Source of the DNA: Chelatococcus caeni | Lineage (GTDB): Bacteria > Pseudomonadota > Alphaproteobacteria > Rhizobiales > Beijerinckiaceae | Reading direction: 5' to 3' | Assembly: GCF_014196925.1 (NCBI RefSeq) | Contig: NZ_JACIEN010000001.1 | Span: 930,001 to 994,000 of the forward strand | Length of the DNA: 64,000 nucleotides | In this document: one piece after another, positions 36,000 to 43,906 of the stretch | Numbering within the stretch: position 1 is the stretch's first letter | Layout of the letters: each line of letters starts with the position of its first letter | Program-made: the position numbers and the translations under genes | The notes under the pieces: generated by a model | Told to the model about the DNA's origin: nothing | Seen by the model: only the letters and a program-made list of their open reading frames with translations | The model's database searches: none

Positions 36000-36017
36000 C
36001 GTTCGTAATAACGAACG
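36000..36017. promoter_or_regulatory. Inverted repeat upstream of metY (candidate operator)
   Basis: CGTTCGT-aata-ACGAACG is a perfect 7-bp inverted repeat with a 4-base centre, 37 bases upstream of the metY ATG. It resembles TetR- or MarR-type operators. The regulator is unknown. Confidence 0.45.
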
Positions 36018-36073
36018 ACGCGTTTGCCGTCAACGAGGAGGAGAGAACGAGGAGCCGTGTGTACGCTGTCCGC

Positions 36074-36574
36074 TCAGATCTTCTCGCCGGGCAAGCGGCT
36101 GGCCTGCTTCACCCAGGCGGCGAACTGCTCTTCATCGAGACCGCCCTCGTGGATGTCGAGATAGCGCACGTCCTTGTGCTTGGACGCGCCGGGCGGAACG
36201 GGATCGAGCGACGCGCCGCGGAAGAATGTCACCTTCACGTATTTCGTGAAGCAATGAAAGCTCAGGAACCAGCCCTGGCCCTCCACGCCGTAGAAGGGTG
36301 AGTTCCACTTAACGGCCTTCGTGACGCCCGGGACGGCCCGCACGATCAGCGTGTCGAGGCGGCGGCCGAGCTCGCTCTTCCAGCCCGGCATGGCCGCGAT
36401 ATAGGCCTCTATGGGGGCATCGCCGTATCCCTTGGGGATCTGGGGATTGCCCCCGGAGAGAAGAACGACCCCGCCCGGCTGCGCCGCTTCCGTTGCAGCC
36501 CCGGTGGCGGTCTTCGTCCTTGCCGTTTTCGCAGGCTTGGCCGCTTTCGCAGGTTTGGCGGGGGGCTTCGTCAT
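36074..36574 (-). CDS. DUF1801 domain protein
   Basis: A 166-residue protein whose C-terminal two thirds match DUF1801 ('YIAAMPGWKSELGRRLDTLIV', 'VKWNSPFYGVEGQGWFLSF', 'VKVTFFRGASL'). The N-terminal 40 residues are a Lys/Ala/Pro/Thr-rich tail with 'KPAK' repeats, resembling nucleic-acid-binding tails of some bacterial proteins. It is the last gene of a minus-strand run with an ArsR regulator, an SRPBCC protein and a small membrane protein. The function of DUF1801 is not established. Confidence 0.85.
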   Translation of the reverse strand: MTKPPAKPAKAAKPAKTARTKTATGAATEAAQPGGVVLLSGGNPQIPKGYGDAPIEAYIAAMPGWKSELGRRLDTLIVRAVPGVTKAVKWNSPFYGVEGQGWFLSFHCFTKYVKVTFFRGASLDPVPPGASKHKDVRYLDIHEGGLDEEQFAAWVKQASRLPGEKI

Positions 36575-36578
36575 CCGT

Positions 36579-36809
36579 TCACTGCTCCTGCGGGATGTGG
36601 CGCATGGTACGCCACCGCGCGGCATGGGGCTGCACGAACATGTAGAGGCCCGTGGGAAACAGCAGGAAGAGCGGGACGAGCGCCAGGAGATAGACCCAGA
36701 AGCGCGGCTCCGTGCCGCCCCACATGGCGACGACGTTGGCGATGAAGCCCACGGTGAAAGCAACCGACAGCCACCGGTGGAAACGGCGGATCGACGCGCT
36801 CCAGTTCAT
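36579..36809 (-). CDS. Small two-helix membrane protein, 76 residues
   Basis: From ATG 36809 the protein has 'RWLSVAFTVGFIANVVAMW' and 'FWVYLLALVPLFLLFPTGLYMFV' as membrane helices and a cytoplasmic tail. It resembles small integral membrane proteins that accompany SRPBCC genes in Hyphomicrobiales, but no function is known. Its stop is 4 bases before the DUF1801 start, so the genes are cotranscribed. GGGAGG lies close upstream. Confidence 0.72.
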   Translation of the reverse strand: MNWSASIRRFHRWLSVAFTVGFIANVVAMWGGTEPRFWVYLLALVPLFLLFPTGLYMFVQPHAARWRTMRHIPQEQ

Positions 36810-36862
36810 CGGGAGGTCCTTTTTTTCTTCCGGGACGGCTTCGACGGCCGGCGGCCTCTGCC

Positions 36863-37273
36863 TCAATCGATCCGCGTCAGGACTTCTTCCAGCGCCGAGA
36901 GGAACCGCGGCCAGCCCGCCATGGCACCCCGGTAATAGGGCTGCTGATCCGGCCGGAAGCCCGTCTGCTCCATGCGCAGGTGGGTGCCGGTCTCCGTCGG
37001 CGTCAGCGTCCAGGTGACGACGCTCTCGAGGTCCTTGGTGTCCCACCTATAGGACAGCCGCTTGTCGGGCTCGACGGTCTCGACCCGGCAGTCGACCGCG
37101 CCCCAGTCGGCGGTGAGGTTGAAGCGGTGGTTCACCACCGGCTTGAAGTCGTTCTTCATGAGCCATTCCTCGATGAGGTGCGGCTGTGTGAGGGCGCGCC
37201 AGAGCTTTTCCGGCGGATAGGGGAATTCCCGTTCGACGACGACGGAAAGGCGTTCGGTGGCTGTGTCGCTCAT
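36863..37273 (-). CDS. SRPBCC (AHSA1-like) domain protein
   Basis: The 136-residue protein is a single START/AHSA1 hydrophobic-pocket domain: 'VEREFPYPPEKLWRALTQPHLIEEWLM', 'YRWDTKDLESVVTWTLTPT' and 'GTHLRMEQTGF'. It overlaps the upstream ArsR gene as ATGA. ArsR-SRPBCC pairs are common in bacteria; the ligand and role are usually unknown. It is not the eukaryotic Hsp90 co-chaperone despite the family name. Confidence 0.9.
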   Translation of the reverse strand: MSDTATERLSVVVEREFPYPPEKLWRALTQPHLIEEWLMKNDFKPVVNHRFNLTADWGAVDCRVETVEPDKRLSYRWDTKDLESVVTWTLTPTETGTHLRMEQTGFRPDQQPYYRGAMAGWPRFLSALEEVLTRID

Positions 37274-37596
37274 TGGTCCATTCTCTTGAGCAGGTCTTCA
37301 AGGTCATCGAACCTGGCCTGCCAGAAACCCGACATCTGCCTGGTCCAGTCAACCAGCGGGGCGAGGGCGGCGCGCTGCGCGCTGTAATGCGTCTGGCGGC
37401 CCTCGTGACGGTCGCGCACCAGCCCCGCCCGCTTCAGGATCCCGAGATGTTTCGAGACCGCCGGCTGGGAGACCCCCGCCTTGGCCGTCAGCGCGGCGAC
37501 CGTCTGGTCTCCGTCGCGGCACAGCCGCTCGAAGATGGCGCGCCGCGTCGGATCGGCGAGCGTCCTGAAGAGGAGGTCGTGGGCTTGCGATGTCAC
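37270..37596 (-). CDS. ArsR-family transcriptional regulator
   Basis: A 108-residue winged-helix repressor with 'LFRTLADPTRRAIFERLCRDG' and the recognition helix 'AGVSQPAVSKHLGILKRAGLV'. It has no metal-binding cysteine motif in the alpha-3 helix (ELCVCDL is absent), so it is not a classical metal sensor. It heads a four-gene minus-strand operon with an SRPBCC protein, a membrane protein and a DUF1801 protein. An inverted repeat 14 bases upstream of its start is a likely autoregulatory site. Confidence 0.9.
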   Translation of the reverse strand: MTSQAHDLLFRTLADPTRRAIFERLCRDGDQTVAALTAKAGVSQPAVSKHLGILKRAGLVRDRHEGRQTHYSAQRAALAPLVDWTRQMSGFWQARFDDLEDLLKRMDQ

Positions 37597-37609
37597 GATC
37601 GATAACTTT

Positions 37610-37634
37610 CCAGCTATGAATAATCCATAACTGG
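37610..37634. promoter_or_regulatory. Interrupted inverted repeat upstream of arsR-type gene
   Basis: CCAGcTATG (37610-37618) and CATAaCTGG (37626-37634) are mirror halves with one mismatch position, separated by 7 bases. They lie 14 bases upstream of the ArsR start codon, the normal place for autoregulation. A further CTATGGAT copy lies at 37639-37646. Confidence 0.5.
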
Positions 37635-37797
37635 CGGGCTATGGATGAGTCAATGGGCTCCCTGGCCGAGGGCGCTGGCGCGTGCTCGATGGGGATGCTT
37701 CCGGCGAAGGCAGGCCGTCGATCCGCCGGGAATTGCCCTGGCGGGTCATTGGCGATTGGAAAGGGTGGGAAGGGGAACGGCTCTGCCGGAGCGTTCC

Positions 37798-37819
37798 GCC
37801 GTTCGCTCGAACGAACGGC
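37798..37819. repeat. 8-bp inverted repeat adjoining the CoA-binding protein gene
   Basis: GCCGTTCG and CGAACGGC flank CTCGAA and end one base before the stop codon of the minus-strand gene. It is a possible terminator hairpin without a T tract. Confidence 0.4.
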
Positions 37820-38401
37820 CTATCGGTCGCCCGGCTTGAAGATGGTGCGCTTCTGGAAGCCCTTGTCGGCCATGGCCGGCTTCTTGGCCGAGATGATGCG
37901 CGAATTGATCCCCTGCCAGCCGATCTCGCCTGAGAGGCGCCCGTATTCGATCTTCGGGCAGCGGTTCATGACCACCTTGAGCCCCCGCGCCTCGGCCCGC
38001 TCGGCGGCCGCATCGTTGCGCACCGACAGCTGCATCCAGATGACCCTGGGCAGCGGCGAGAGCGCCAGCGCCTCGTCCGTCACCGGGCCCGCGGCCTCGG
38101 AGTTGCGGAAGATCTCAACCATGTCGACCGGGTGGGGAATGTCCGCGAGGCGGCCGTAGACCGTCTTGCCGAGCAGGGTCTTGCCGGCGAGGCCCGGGTT
38201 GATCGGGATGACGTCGTAGCCCCGTTCGAGGAGGTATTTCGTGACGATATAGCTCGGCCGGGCCGGATTGGCCGAGGCGCCGACGAGCGCGATCGTCTTC
38301 ACGCTCTTCAGGATATCGCGGATATAGGCATCGGAATAGTTGTCATGCTCCACGGCGCCGGGCGCCGCGGCCCGGGTGGAGGAGGGGGCGTTCGGGATCA
38401 T
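37820..38401 (-). CDS. CoA-binding protein (YccU-like)
   Basis: The 193-residue protein carries a Rossmann-like CoA_binding_2 fold: '[20 protein letters not shown]', '[20 protein letters not shown]' and '[21 protein letters not shown]'. The family includes E. coli YccU and YneT, with no assigned reaction. It overlaps the upstream hydratase-like gene as ATGA, suggesting one transcript and related substrates. Confidence 0.9.
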   Translation of the reverse strand: MIPNAPSSTRAAAPGAVEHDNYSDAYIRDILKSVKTIALVGASANPARPSYIVTKYLLERGYDVIPINPGLAGKTLLGKTVYGRLADIPHPVDMVEIFRNSEAAGPVTDEALALSPLPRVIWMQLSVRNDAAAERAEARGLKVVMNRCPKIEYGRLSGEIGWQGINSRIISAKKPAMADKGFQKRTIFKPGDR

Positions 38402-39213
38402 CGGCCCTGCCAGTTCGGTTCGCGTTTCTCGATGAAGGCGCCGATGCCCTCTTCGGCATCGCGCGCCAGCATGTTCTCCACCATCACGGCGCTGGCGTGC
38501 CGATAGGCGTCGCTCAGGCCCATCTCGAGCTGTTCGTAGAAGGCGCGCTTGCCGATCTTCAGGGTCAGCGGCGACTTGGCGGCGATGGTGCGCGCCATGG
38601 CGAGCGCCGCCGCGAGCGCCTCGCCTTCAGCGACCACGCGGTTGACGAGGCCGAAGCGCGCCGCGTCCTGCGCGTCGACCATCTCTCCCGTCAGCAGCAT
38701 CTCCATGGCGTGCTTGCGCGGGACGTTGCGCGACAGCGCGACCATCGGCGTCGAGCAGAAGAGGCCGATGTGGACGCCCGGCGTGCAGAACCGTGCCGCC
38801 GCCCCCGCGACGGCGAGGTCGCAGCTCGCCACCAGCTGGCAGCCGGCCGCGGTCGCAACGCCCTCGACGGCGGCGATCACTGGCTGCGGCAGGCGCACGA
38901 TGCGCTGCATCATGGCCGAGCAGGTGCCGAGCACTTCCGTGAAATAGGCGCGTCCACGGTCGGGATCCGCGCGGCGGGCGGTCATCTCCTTGAGGTCGTG
39001 CCCCGCCGAGAAGACCGGGCCCGCGGCCGCAAGGACGACGACGCGCACGTCCTGCCGGCTGGCGATGCCGTCAAGCTCCTCGCTGACGGCGGCCATCAGC
39101 GCCTCGCTCAGGCTGTTGCGGGCCTTCGGCCGGTTGAGCGTGAGGAGTGCGATGCCCTCCTCGGGCTCCTCCACGAGGAGCGCGGGCGTGTCGATCGTCG
39201 TCTCGGTATTCAT
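38398..39213 (-). CDS. Enoyl-CoA hydratase-like protein (ECHDC3 type, catalytic Glu missing)
   Basis: A 271-residue crotonase-fold protein. The oxyanion-hole segments '[10 protein letters not shown]' and '[19 protein letters not shown]' are present. At the two positions where hydratases have catalytic Glu it reads Gln in 'GCQLVASCD' and no Glu in '[13 protein letters not shown]'. This pattern fits the ECHDC3 subgroup rather than a true hydratase. The start is ATG 39213. It is translationally coupled to the CoA-binding protein gene. The true reaction is unknown. Confidence 0.87.
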   Translation of the reverse strand: MNTETTIDTPALLVEEPEEGIALLTLNRPKARNSLSEALMAAVSEELDGIASRQDVRVVVLAAAGPVFSAGHDLKEMTARRADPDRGRAYFTEVLGTCSAMMQRIVRLPQPVIAAVEGVATAAGCQLVASCDLAVAGAAARFCTPGVHIGLFCSTPMVALSRNVPRKHAMEMLLTGEMVDAQDAARFGLVNRVVAEGEALAAALAMARTIAAKSPLTLKIGKRAFYEQLEMGLSDAYRHASAVMVENMLARDAEEGIGAFIEKREPNWQGR

Positions 39214-39339
39214 GCATTCCTCGCCGGGCGCGGGCGCCGAAGGCCGGTTTGCCGATCTGCCTATTGTCGGCGGCGTCACGGCATGCTGCAACCAAGGCAA
39301 TATGGTCGAGATCCATGAAACGGGAAGGGGGATGCGCGC

Positions 39340-39783
39340 ATGGCGGCATGGGCAGAGTTGCAGCCGGTGATGAGCGTGGCCGAGCTCGAGGCGTTCCTGG
39401 ACAGGGAATTTCCCCAGATCCACGCCGGCGGGCGCATCTATGGCGTCGAGGCGGTGGGGCCGATGTCGGCGCGCCTGCGCTGCGCCTATGACGAGCGCCA
39501 CATCCGCCCGGGCGGCACCATCTCGGGGCCGACCATCATGGCGCTCGCCGATCTTGCTCTCTACGTCGCCATCCTCGGCGCCATCGGCCCGGTCGGCCTC
39601 GCCGTCACCACCAACCTGTCCTTCAACTTCCTGCGCAAGCCCGGCCGGCGCGACCTTCTCGCCGACTGCCGCCTGCTCAAGCTCGGCAAGCGCCTCGCCG
39701 TCGGCGAGGTCACCATCTTCTCGGACGGGGAGGAGGAGCCCGTCGCCCATGCGACAGGGACCTATTCCATCCCGCCGCGGTGA
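39340..39783 (+). CDS. PaaI-family thioesterase (hotdog fold)
   Basis: The 147-residue protein has the hotdog-fold pattern with 'IRPGGTISGPTIMALADLALY' as the active-site helix and 'TNLSFNFLRKPGRRDLLADCRLL' as the following strands. Such enzymes hydrolyse acyl-CoA thioesters. It is divergent from the enoyl-CoA hydratase-like gene and may act in the same acyl-CoA chemistry. The substrate is unknown. Confidence 0.88.
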   Translation: MAAWAELQPVMSVAELEAFLDREFPQIHAGGRIYGVEAVGPMSARLRCAYDERHIRPGGTISGPTIMALADLALYVAILGAIGPVGLAVTTNLSFNFLRKPGRRDLLADCRLLKLGKRLAVGEVTIFSDGEEEPVAHATGTYSIPPR

Positions 39784-39793
39784 AGAAAATTGC

Positions 39794-39807
39794 GGTATTA
39801 TAATACC
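39794..39807. promoter_or_regulatory. AT-rich perfect 14-bp palindrome upstream of rplM
   Basis: GGTATTATAATACC is a perfect palindrome within the only AT-rich island of this gap, 10 bases after the thioesterase stop and about 180 bases before rplM. It could be an operator or part of a promoter. Confidence 0.35.
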
Positions 39808-39866
39808 ATTATAGGTAAGTTATTGATATTTAACGGGTTGTCCGCGTTGACGCCTCGCCACCGCGC

Positions 39867-39895
39867 TTGACGCGGGCGCCGGCCTCATGTAGAGC
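39867..39895 (+). promoter_or_regulatory. Candidate promoter of rplM-rpsI
   Basis: TTGACG (39867-39872), 17-base spacer, TAGAGC (39890-39895). It lies 95 bases upstream of rplM, with preceding CGCTTGAC context typical of alphaproteobacterial ribosomal promoters. Confidence 0.45.
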
Positions 39896-39989
39896 ACGCC
39901 CACCTTGAACGGCGCTGCCCCGTGCGGCGCCGTTGCAGTGTTCCCGCGGGGTCCTCGAGAAGGTCTCCGCATCATCTCGGAAGAGACCC

Positions 39990-40454
39990 ATGAAGACCTA
40001 TTCGGCAAAGCCGGCCGACGTCGAGAAGAAGTGGGTGCTCATCGATGCGAAGGGCCTCGTCGTCGGCCGCCTCGCCTCGATCATCGCCATGCGCCTGCGT
40101 GGCAAGCACAAGCCCTCCTTCACGCCTCACGTCGACTGCGGCGACAACGTCATCGTCATCAACGCGGACAAGGTGGTGCTCACCGGCCGCAAGCGTGAGC
40201 AGAAGGTGTACTACCACCACACCGGCTATCCGGGTGGCATCAAGGAGCGCACCGCCAAGTTCATCCTCGAGGGCCGCTTCCCCGAGCGCGTCGTCGAGAA
40301 GGCGGTGGAGCGCATGCTCCCGCGCGGCCCCCTGGGCCGCAAGCAGCTCGGCAACCTGCGCGTCTACGGCGGTTCGCAGCATCCGCACGAGGCTCAGCAG
40401 CCCGAGGCGCTGGACGTCGCCGCGCTCAATTCGAAGAACGTGAGGAGCGCCTGA
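39990..40454 (+). CDS. rplM: 50S ribosomal protein L13
   Basis: This is early-assembling large-subunit protein L13. The family pattern is plain from '[20 protein letters not shown]' through '[16 protein letters not shown]' and '[20 protein letters not shown]' to the C-terminal '[11 protein letters not shown]'. The ATG at 39990 begins the conserved sequence; an in-frame ATG at 39933 would add 19 unrelated residues. Length is 154 residues. rpsI follows after 2 bases. Confidence 0.98.
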   Translation: MKTYSAKPADVEKKWVLIDAKGLVVGRLASIIAMRLRGKHKPSFTPHVDCGDNVIVINADKVVLTGRKREQKVYYHHTGYPGGIKERTAKFILEGRFPERVVEKAVERMLPRGPLGRKQLGNLRVYGGSQHPHEAQQPEALDVAALNSKNVRSA

Positions 40455-40456
40455 TC

Positions 40457-40939
40457 ATGGCCGAGACCCTCCAGAGCCTTTCCGATCTCGGCCAGGCGGT
40501 TGCCCCGCAGGCCGTGTCCGAGGCGCCCGTGCACGAGCAGAAGCTCGACAAGCTCGGCCGCGCCTATGCCACCGGCAAGCGCAAGGACGCCATCGCGCGC
40601 GTCTGGATCAAGCCCGGCGCCGGCAAGATCGTCGTCAACGACCGTGAGCTCGACGTCTATTTCGCGCGTCCGGTGCTGCGCATGATCCTGCAGCAGCCGC
40701 TCGTGCTGACCGAGCGCGTCGGCCAGTACGACGTGATGGTCAACGTCACCGGCGGCGGCCTCTCCGGCCAGGCCGGTGCTGTGCGCCACGGCCTCGCCAA
40801 GGCGCTGACCCACTACGAGCCGGAGCTGCGCTCCGTCCTCAAGAAGCAGGGCTTCCTGACGCGCGACAGCCGCGTCGTCGAGCGCAAGAAGTACGGCCGC
40901 GCCAAGGCCCGCCGTTCCTTCCAGTTCTCGAAGCGCTGA
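40457..40939 (+). CDS. rpsI: 30S ribosomal protein S9
   Basis: This is small-subunit protein S9, whose basic C-terminal tail reaches the P-site tRNA. It shows '[19 protein letters not shown]', '[15 protein letters not shown]' and the end '[16 protein letters not shown]'. At 160 residues it has the N-terminal extension usual in alphaproteobacteria. It is cotranscribed with rplM and ends at a strong terminator. Confidence 0.98.
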   Translation: MAETLQSLSDLGQAVAPQAVSEAPVHEQKLDKLGRAYATGKRKDAIARVWIKPGAGKIVVNDRELDVYFARPVLRMILQQPLVLTERVGQYDVMVNVTGGGLSGQAGAVRHGLAKALTHYEPELRSVLKKQGFLTRDSRVVERKKYGRAKARRSFQFSKR

Positions 40940-40967
40940 TCGCCTCGCGTTTCACGCTTTCCACGCG

Positions 40968-40999
40968 AAAAGGGCGGCCCTCGGGCCGCCCTTTTGTTT
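40968..40999 (+). terminator. Intrinsic terminator after rpsI
   Basis: AAAAGGGCGGCCC and GGGCCGCCCTTTT form a 13-bp stem with a 2-base loop, followed by more T bases. Confidence 0.9.
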
Positions 41000-41028
41000 T
41001 CGGCTCTCGCCTGTGCGCACCAGGCGAC

Positions 41029-41370
41029 TCATCGCCTATCCGCCGGCGGCCCCATCCCCATGGCATTGATCACGTCCTGCGGCACCCGGTAGTCGCGGTA
41101 GAGCTGGGCGCTCGAGCGCAGGCCGCAGGCCTCGCGCTGGACGACGAGGTGCCACAGCGCGGTGCCCGCCTGCCGCACCAGCCGTTTCCGGTCGGCGTCG
41201 GTGCCTCTGCCGGCATCGCAGGCCTCGATGGCGGCGAGCGCGGCTTCGAGCGCCCGCCCCAGACGCCCGAGGGCGGAGGCGCTTTCCTGCAGCATCTCCT
41301 GCTGCAGGGCGTCATAGGCCATGCCGGTTGTATCGGCGCGGGAGGTGAGGCGAGGGGGACGCAGGCTCAT
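41029..41370 (-). CDS. DUF6665-like hypothetical protein
   Basis: The 113-residue protein begins 'MSLRPPRL', is largely helical ('EMLQESASALGRLGRALEAAL'), and ends with 'LWHLVVQREACGLRSSAQLY' and 'YRVPQDVINAMG'. It resembles the DUF6665 family of Hyphomicrobiales as I remember it; function is unknown. ATG 41370 is preferred because the 'RPP' N-terminus is part of the family pattern. It lies just upstream of a rhodanese gene on the same strand. Confidence 0.7.
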   Translation of the reverse strand: MSLRPPRLTSRADTTGMAYDALQQEMLQESASALGRLGRALEAALAAIEACDAGRGTDADRKRLVRQAGTALWHLVVQREACGLRSSAQLYRDYRVPQDVINAMGMGPPADRR

Positions 41371-41407
41371 CGGCTGCCCGGCTCACATTGCCTTTATCGC
41401 TGCCGCA

Positions 41408-41836
41408 TCACTTCGCGGCCACCGGCCGCTGCTCCCGCAGTTCGAAGCGCCCGGTCGGCCCGCCGGCCTCGCGCCAGGCGGCGAAGCCGCCGCCGAGATG
41501 GGCGACGGGCTTGAGCCCCATCCGCGCGGCGGTCGCCGCGCCGAGCGCCGAGCGCCAGCCGCCGGCACAGAAGAAGATGAAGCGCTTGTCCTGCGAGAAG
41601 ACCGACTTGTGATAGGGGCTCTCCGGGTCGATCCAGAACTCCAGCATGCCGCGCGGGCAATGGAAGGCGCCGGGAATGGTGCCCTCGCGCTCCAGCTCGC
41701 GCGGGTCGCGCAGGTCCACGAAGACGACGTCGTCGCGGCCGTGCAGGGCGATGGCCGCCGGCGCGTCGAGGGTCTCGACCGCGCGCTCGGCCTCGGCGAG
41801 CATCTTTTTGTAACCCAGGGTGATGTTCTGCGGCAT
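41408..41836 (-). CDS. Rhodanese-like domain protein
   Basis: A single-domain sulfurtransferase of 142 residues from ATG 41836. The active-site Cys90 lies in 'RFIFFCAGGWRSALGA', and the CH2A-like motifs 'VVFVDLRDPRELEREGTIPG' and 'LGGGFAAWREAGGPTGRF' complete the domain. It transfers sulfane sulfur to thiols or cyanide; the physiological acceptor is unknown. An earlier start at 41869 is possible but lacks conserved sequence. Confidence 0.9.
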   Translation of the reverse strand: MPQNITLGYKKMLAEAERAVETLDAPAAIALHGRDDVVFVDLRDPRELEREGTIPGAFHCPRGMLEFWIDPESPYHKSVFSQDKRFIFFCAGGWRSALGAATAARMGLKPVAHLGGGFAAWREAGGPTGRFELREQRPVAAK

Positions 41837-41980
41837 CGTCTCGATCCTCCCGTCGCCCGCGGCTGGCACGCCATGCTAGCGCGGTCGCCTCTTCCTTGGG
41901 GAGATCGCGGCGCGCAGATTGTTCCCGCACCGGCCATCGGGCACGATGTTCGTGATTGGACATCTATATGGGGATGGCAC

Positions 41981-42679
41981 GTGGAGGTTTTCAGCCCGGC
42001 GGACTATGTCGCCCTCGGCTTTTTCGTCGTCGCCTGGATCGGCTACAAGATCGTCGTCGAGCACTCGCGCTTCGCCGAGCAGAGCCTCAACGTGATGATG
42101 AACAACTATCGCCACGTCTGGATGGCGCGGATGCTCGAGCGCGAGTTGCGCATCGTCGACACCACCATCATGGCGACGCTGCAGAACGGCACCGCCTTCT
42201 TCGCCTCGACCTCGCTCATCGTCATCGGCGGCGCGCTCGCCCTGCTGCGTTCGACAGACGAGGTGCTCACCCTCGTCGCCGACCTGCCCTTCGGCCTGCA
42301 GACCACACGCATCGCCTGGGAGCTGAAGGTCATCGGCATCGTCATCATCTTCGGTTACGCCTTCTTCAAGTTCTCCTGGTCCTACCGCCTGTTCAACTAT
42401 GCCGCGATCCTCATCGGCGCGACGCCGGCGGCGGAGAAGGACAGGGCCGCAGATGCCGCGGCCCGGGCGGCCGCCGCGCGGGCGGGGCAGATGGCGGTCG
42501 TCGCGGGGCGCCACTTCAACCGCGGCCAGCGCGCCTTTTTCTTCGCGCTCGCCTATCTCGGTTGGTTCCTCAGCCCCTATCTCTTCTTCTTCTCGACGGC
42601 CGCGGTGCTCGTCGTCATGGCGCGGCGCCAGTTCTCGTCGGAGGCGCGGGCCGCGCTCGACGTGCGGGAACGCGATTGA
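41981..42679 (+). CDS. DUF599 family membrane protein
   Basis: From GTG 41981, behind GGGGATG, the protein has 232 residues and four membrane segments, including 'YVALGFFVVAWIGYKIVV', 'TSLIVIGGALALL' and the C-terminal 'FFALAYLGWFLSPYLFFF'. It matches DUF599, membrane proteins of unknown function. A charged Ala/Arg/Lys-rich loop lies near residues 145-170. A longer in-frame reading upstream crosses the rhodanese gene and is rejected. Confidence 0.85.
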   Translation: MEVFSPADYVALGFFVVAWIGYKIVVEHSRFAEQSLNVMMNNYRHVWMARMLERELRIVDTTIMATLQNGTAFFASTSLIVIGGALALLRSTDEVLTLVADLPFGLQTTRIAWELKVIGIVIIFGYAFFKFSWSYRLFNYAAILIGATPAAEKDRAADAAARAAAARAGQMAVVAGRHFNRGQRAFFFALAYLGWFLSPYLFFFSTAAVLVVMARRQFSSEARAALDVRERD

Positions 42680-42710
42680 CGCGGCGGCCCGGGAGGGGCA
42701 GGCAGGAGCG

Positions 42711-42986
42711 ATGACAGCCGATGCGACTCGCGACGCCGAAATCGCCACCCTCATGCTCACGCTCGCCGCTGAATGCGGACCGGGCAAGACGCTCGACCCC
42801 ACCGCGGTCGCCCGCGCCCACGCCGGCCCGCACCCGGATGCCTGGGGCCCGCTGATGCAGCCCGTCCGGCGCGTCGCCGTGGCCCTCGCGCACGAGGGAC
42901 GCCTCGTCATCTACCGCAAGGGCAAGCCGGTCGACCCTGACGACTTCCGCGGCATCTACCGCATCGGGCTGCCGCGCGTGGAGTGA
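42711..42986 (+). CDS. DUF3253 family protein
   Basis: A 91-residue soluble protein matching DUF3253: 'IATLMLTLAAECGPGKTLDPTAVAR', 'WGPLMQPVRRVAVALAHEGRLVIYRKGKPVDPD' and 'RGIYRIGLP' (quoted in pieces). The fold is probably a small winged helix. The ATG at 42711 has a GGCAGGAGC site. It is 31 bases downstream of the DUF599 gene and codirectional. Function is unknown. Confidence 0.85.
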   Translation: MTADATRDAEIATLMLTLAAECGPGKTLDPTAVARAHAGPHPDAWGPLMQPVRRVAVALAHEGRLVIYRKGKPVDPDDFRGIYRIGLPRVE

Positions 42987-43081
42987 TCGTTTCCAATACC
43001 GCAGCGCGACGGGCGCGGCGCGTGCGCTGATTCCCTCTCCCGCTGGGCGGGGAGGCTCCCGCCCTCGATCCGCGCCGGGGA

Positions 43082-43873
43082 TCATCCCCTGGGAAGCAGC
43101 GTCGGCGTGTAGCCCATCAGGCGGTAGGCCACGAGGCCGACCCATTCCTTGGCCGAGAGGTCCGCGAGGCGTAGCCCCTCCGAGAAGGTGCGGAAGGGGC
43201 GATAAAAGTCGTCCGGCTTGCCGTCGGCGTGGAAGTCGACGGGATAGGGCACCACATCGAAGCCGACGGCCTCGAAGCAGCCGACGGCACGCGGCATGTG
43301 ATAGGCCGAGGTGACGAGCAGCCAGCGCTCGCCCGGCCGCGGCTGCACCAGGTCGCGGGTGAAGAGCGCATTCTCCCGCGTGTTGCGGGAGCGGTCCTCG
43401 TAGAGGACATTCTCCGTCCGCATGCCGACGGCCGTGAACAGCGCCCGCGCCGCATCGGCCTCCGTATATTCCTCTTCCGTCAGCAGGCTGGCCGAGCCGC
43501 CGGTGAAGACGATGCGGGCCTCGGGCAGAAGGCGCGCGAGCTCGATCGTCGCCGTCATGCGCGCGGCGGCATCGGTGAACTTGATCTGATGGCGGTTCAT
43601 GCCGATGGCGCCGCCGAGCACGATGACGCCGGCGACGGGCTCGCCATCGAGGCGCGGCACGGCCGCGAAGCGGTCCTCGAGGACCCGCATCGAGATGCGG
43701 GCGAGCGGCGAGGCCCCGACGATCAGGAAGCCGATGATGCCGATGGCCACGAGGCCGCGGCCGAGGCGGCGGTAGCGCGAGAAGAGCAGCACGAGCCCGA
43801 TAAGCGTGATGACGGTCAGCACGTTGCTCGGCGTGACGAAGAACCAGAAGATCTTCGAGAGATAGAAAAACAT
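43082..43873 (-). CDS. YdcF/ElyC-like DUF218 envelope protein
   Basis: Two N-terminal membrane helices ('LSKIFWFFVTPSNVLTVITL' and 'RGLVAIGIIGFLIVG') precede a DUF218 domain with 'VAGVIVLGGAIGMNRHQIKF', 'ARIVFTGGSASLLTEEEYTE', 'YEDRSRNTRENA' and 'LLVTSAYHMPRAVGCFE'. Family members such as E. coli ElyC affect envelope carbohydrate and peptidoglycan synthesis. The protein has 263 residues. It is followed on the same strand by no partner; the next minus-strand gene upstream encodes a periplasmic LprI-like protein. Confidence 0.88.
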   Translation of the reverse strand: MFFYLSKIFWFFVTPSNVLTVITLIGLVLLFSRYRRLGRGLVAIGIIGFLIVGASPLARISMRVLEDRFAAVPRLDGEPVAGVIVLGGAIGMNRHQIKFTDAAARMTATIELARLLPEARIVFTGGSASLLTEEEYTEADAARALFTAVGMRTENVLYEDRSRNTRENALFTRDLVQPRPGERWLLVTSAYHMPRAVGCFEAVGFDVVPYPVDFHADGKPDDFYRPFRTFSEGLRLADLSAKEWVGLVAYRLMGYTPTLLPRG

Positions 43874-43906
43874 GGCTGCCCCGTATTGCCCGCCTGGTGC
43901 CCGCGA

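Noticed and set aside
35964-36073. SAM-II or SAM/SAH riboswitch upstream of metY
   Set aside because: The leader is short and shows only a simple inverted repeat; no conserved riboswitch core was seen.
43031-43058. CCCTCTCCCGC...GCGGGGAGG palindrome-like segment, with a weaker look-alike at 61508-61536
   Set aside because: The two segments share only partial similarity and I cannot establish a repeat family from two degenerate copies.
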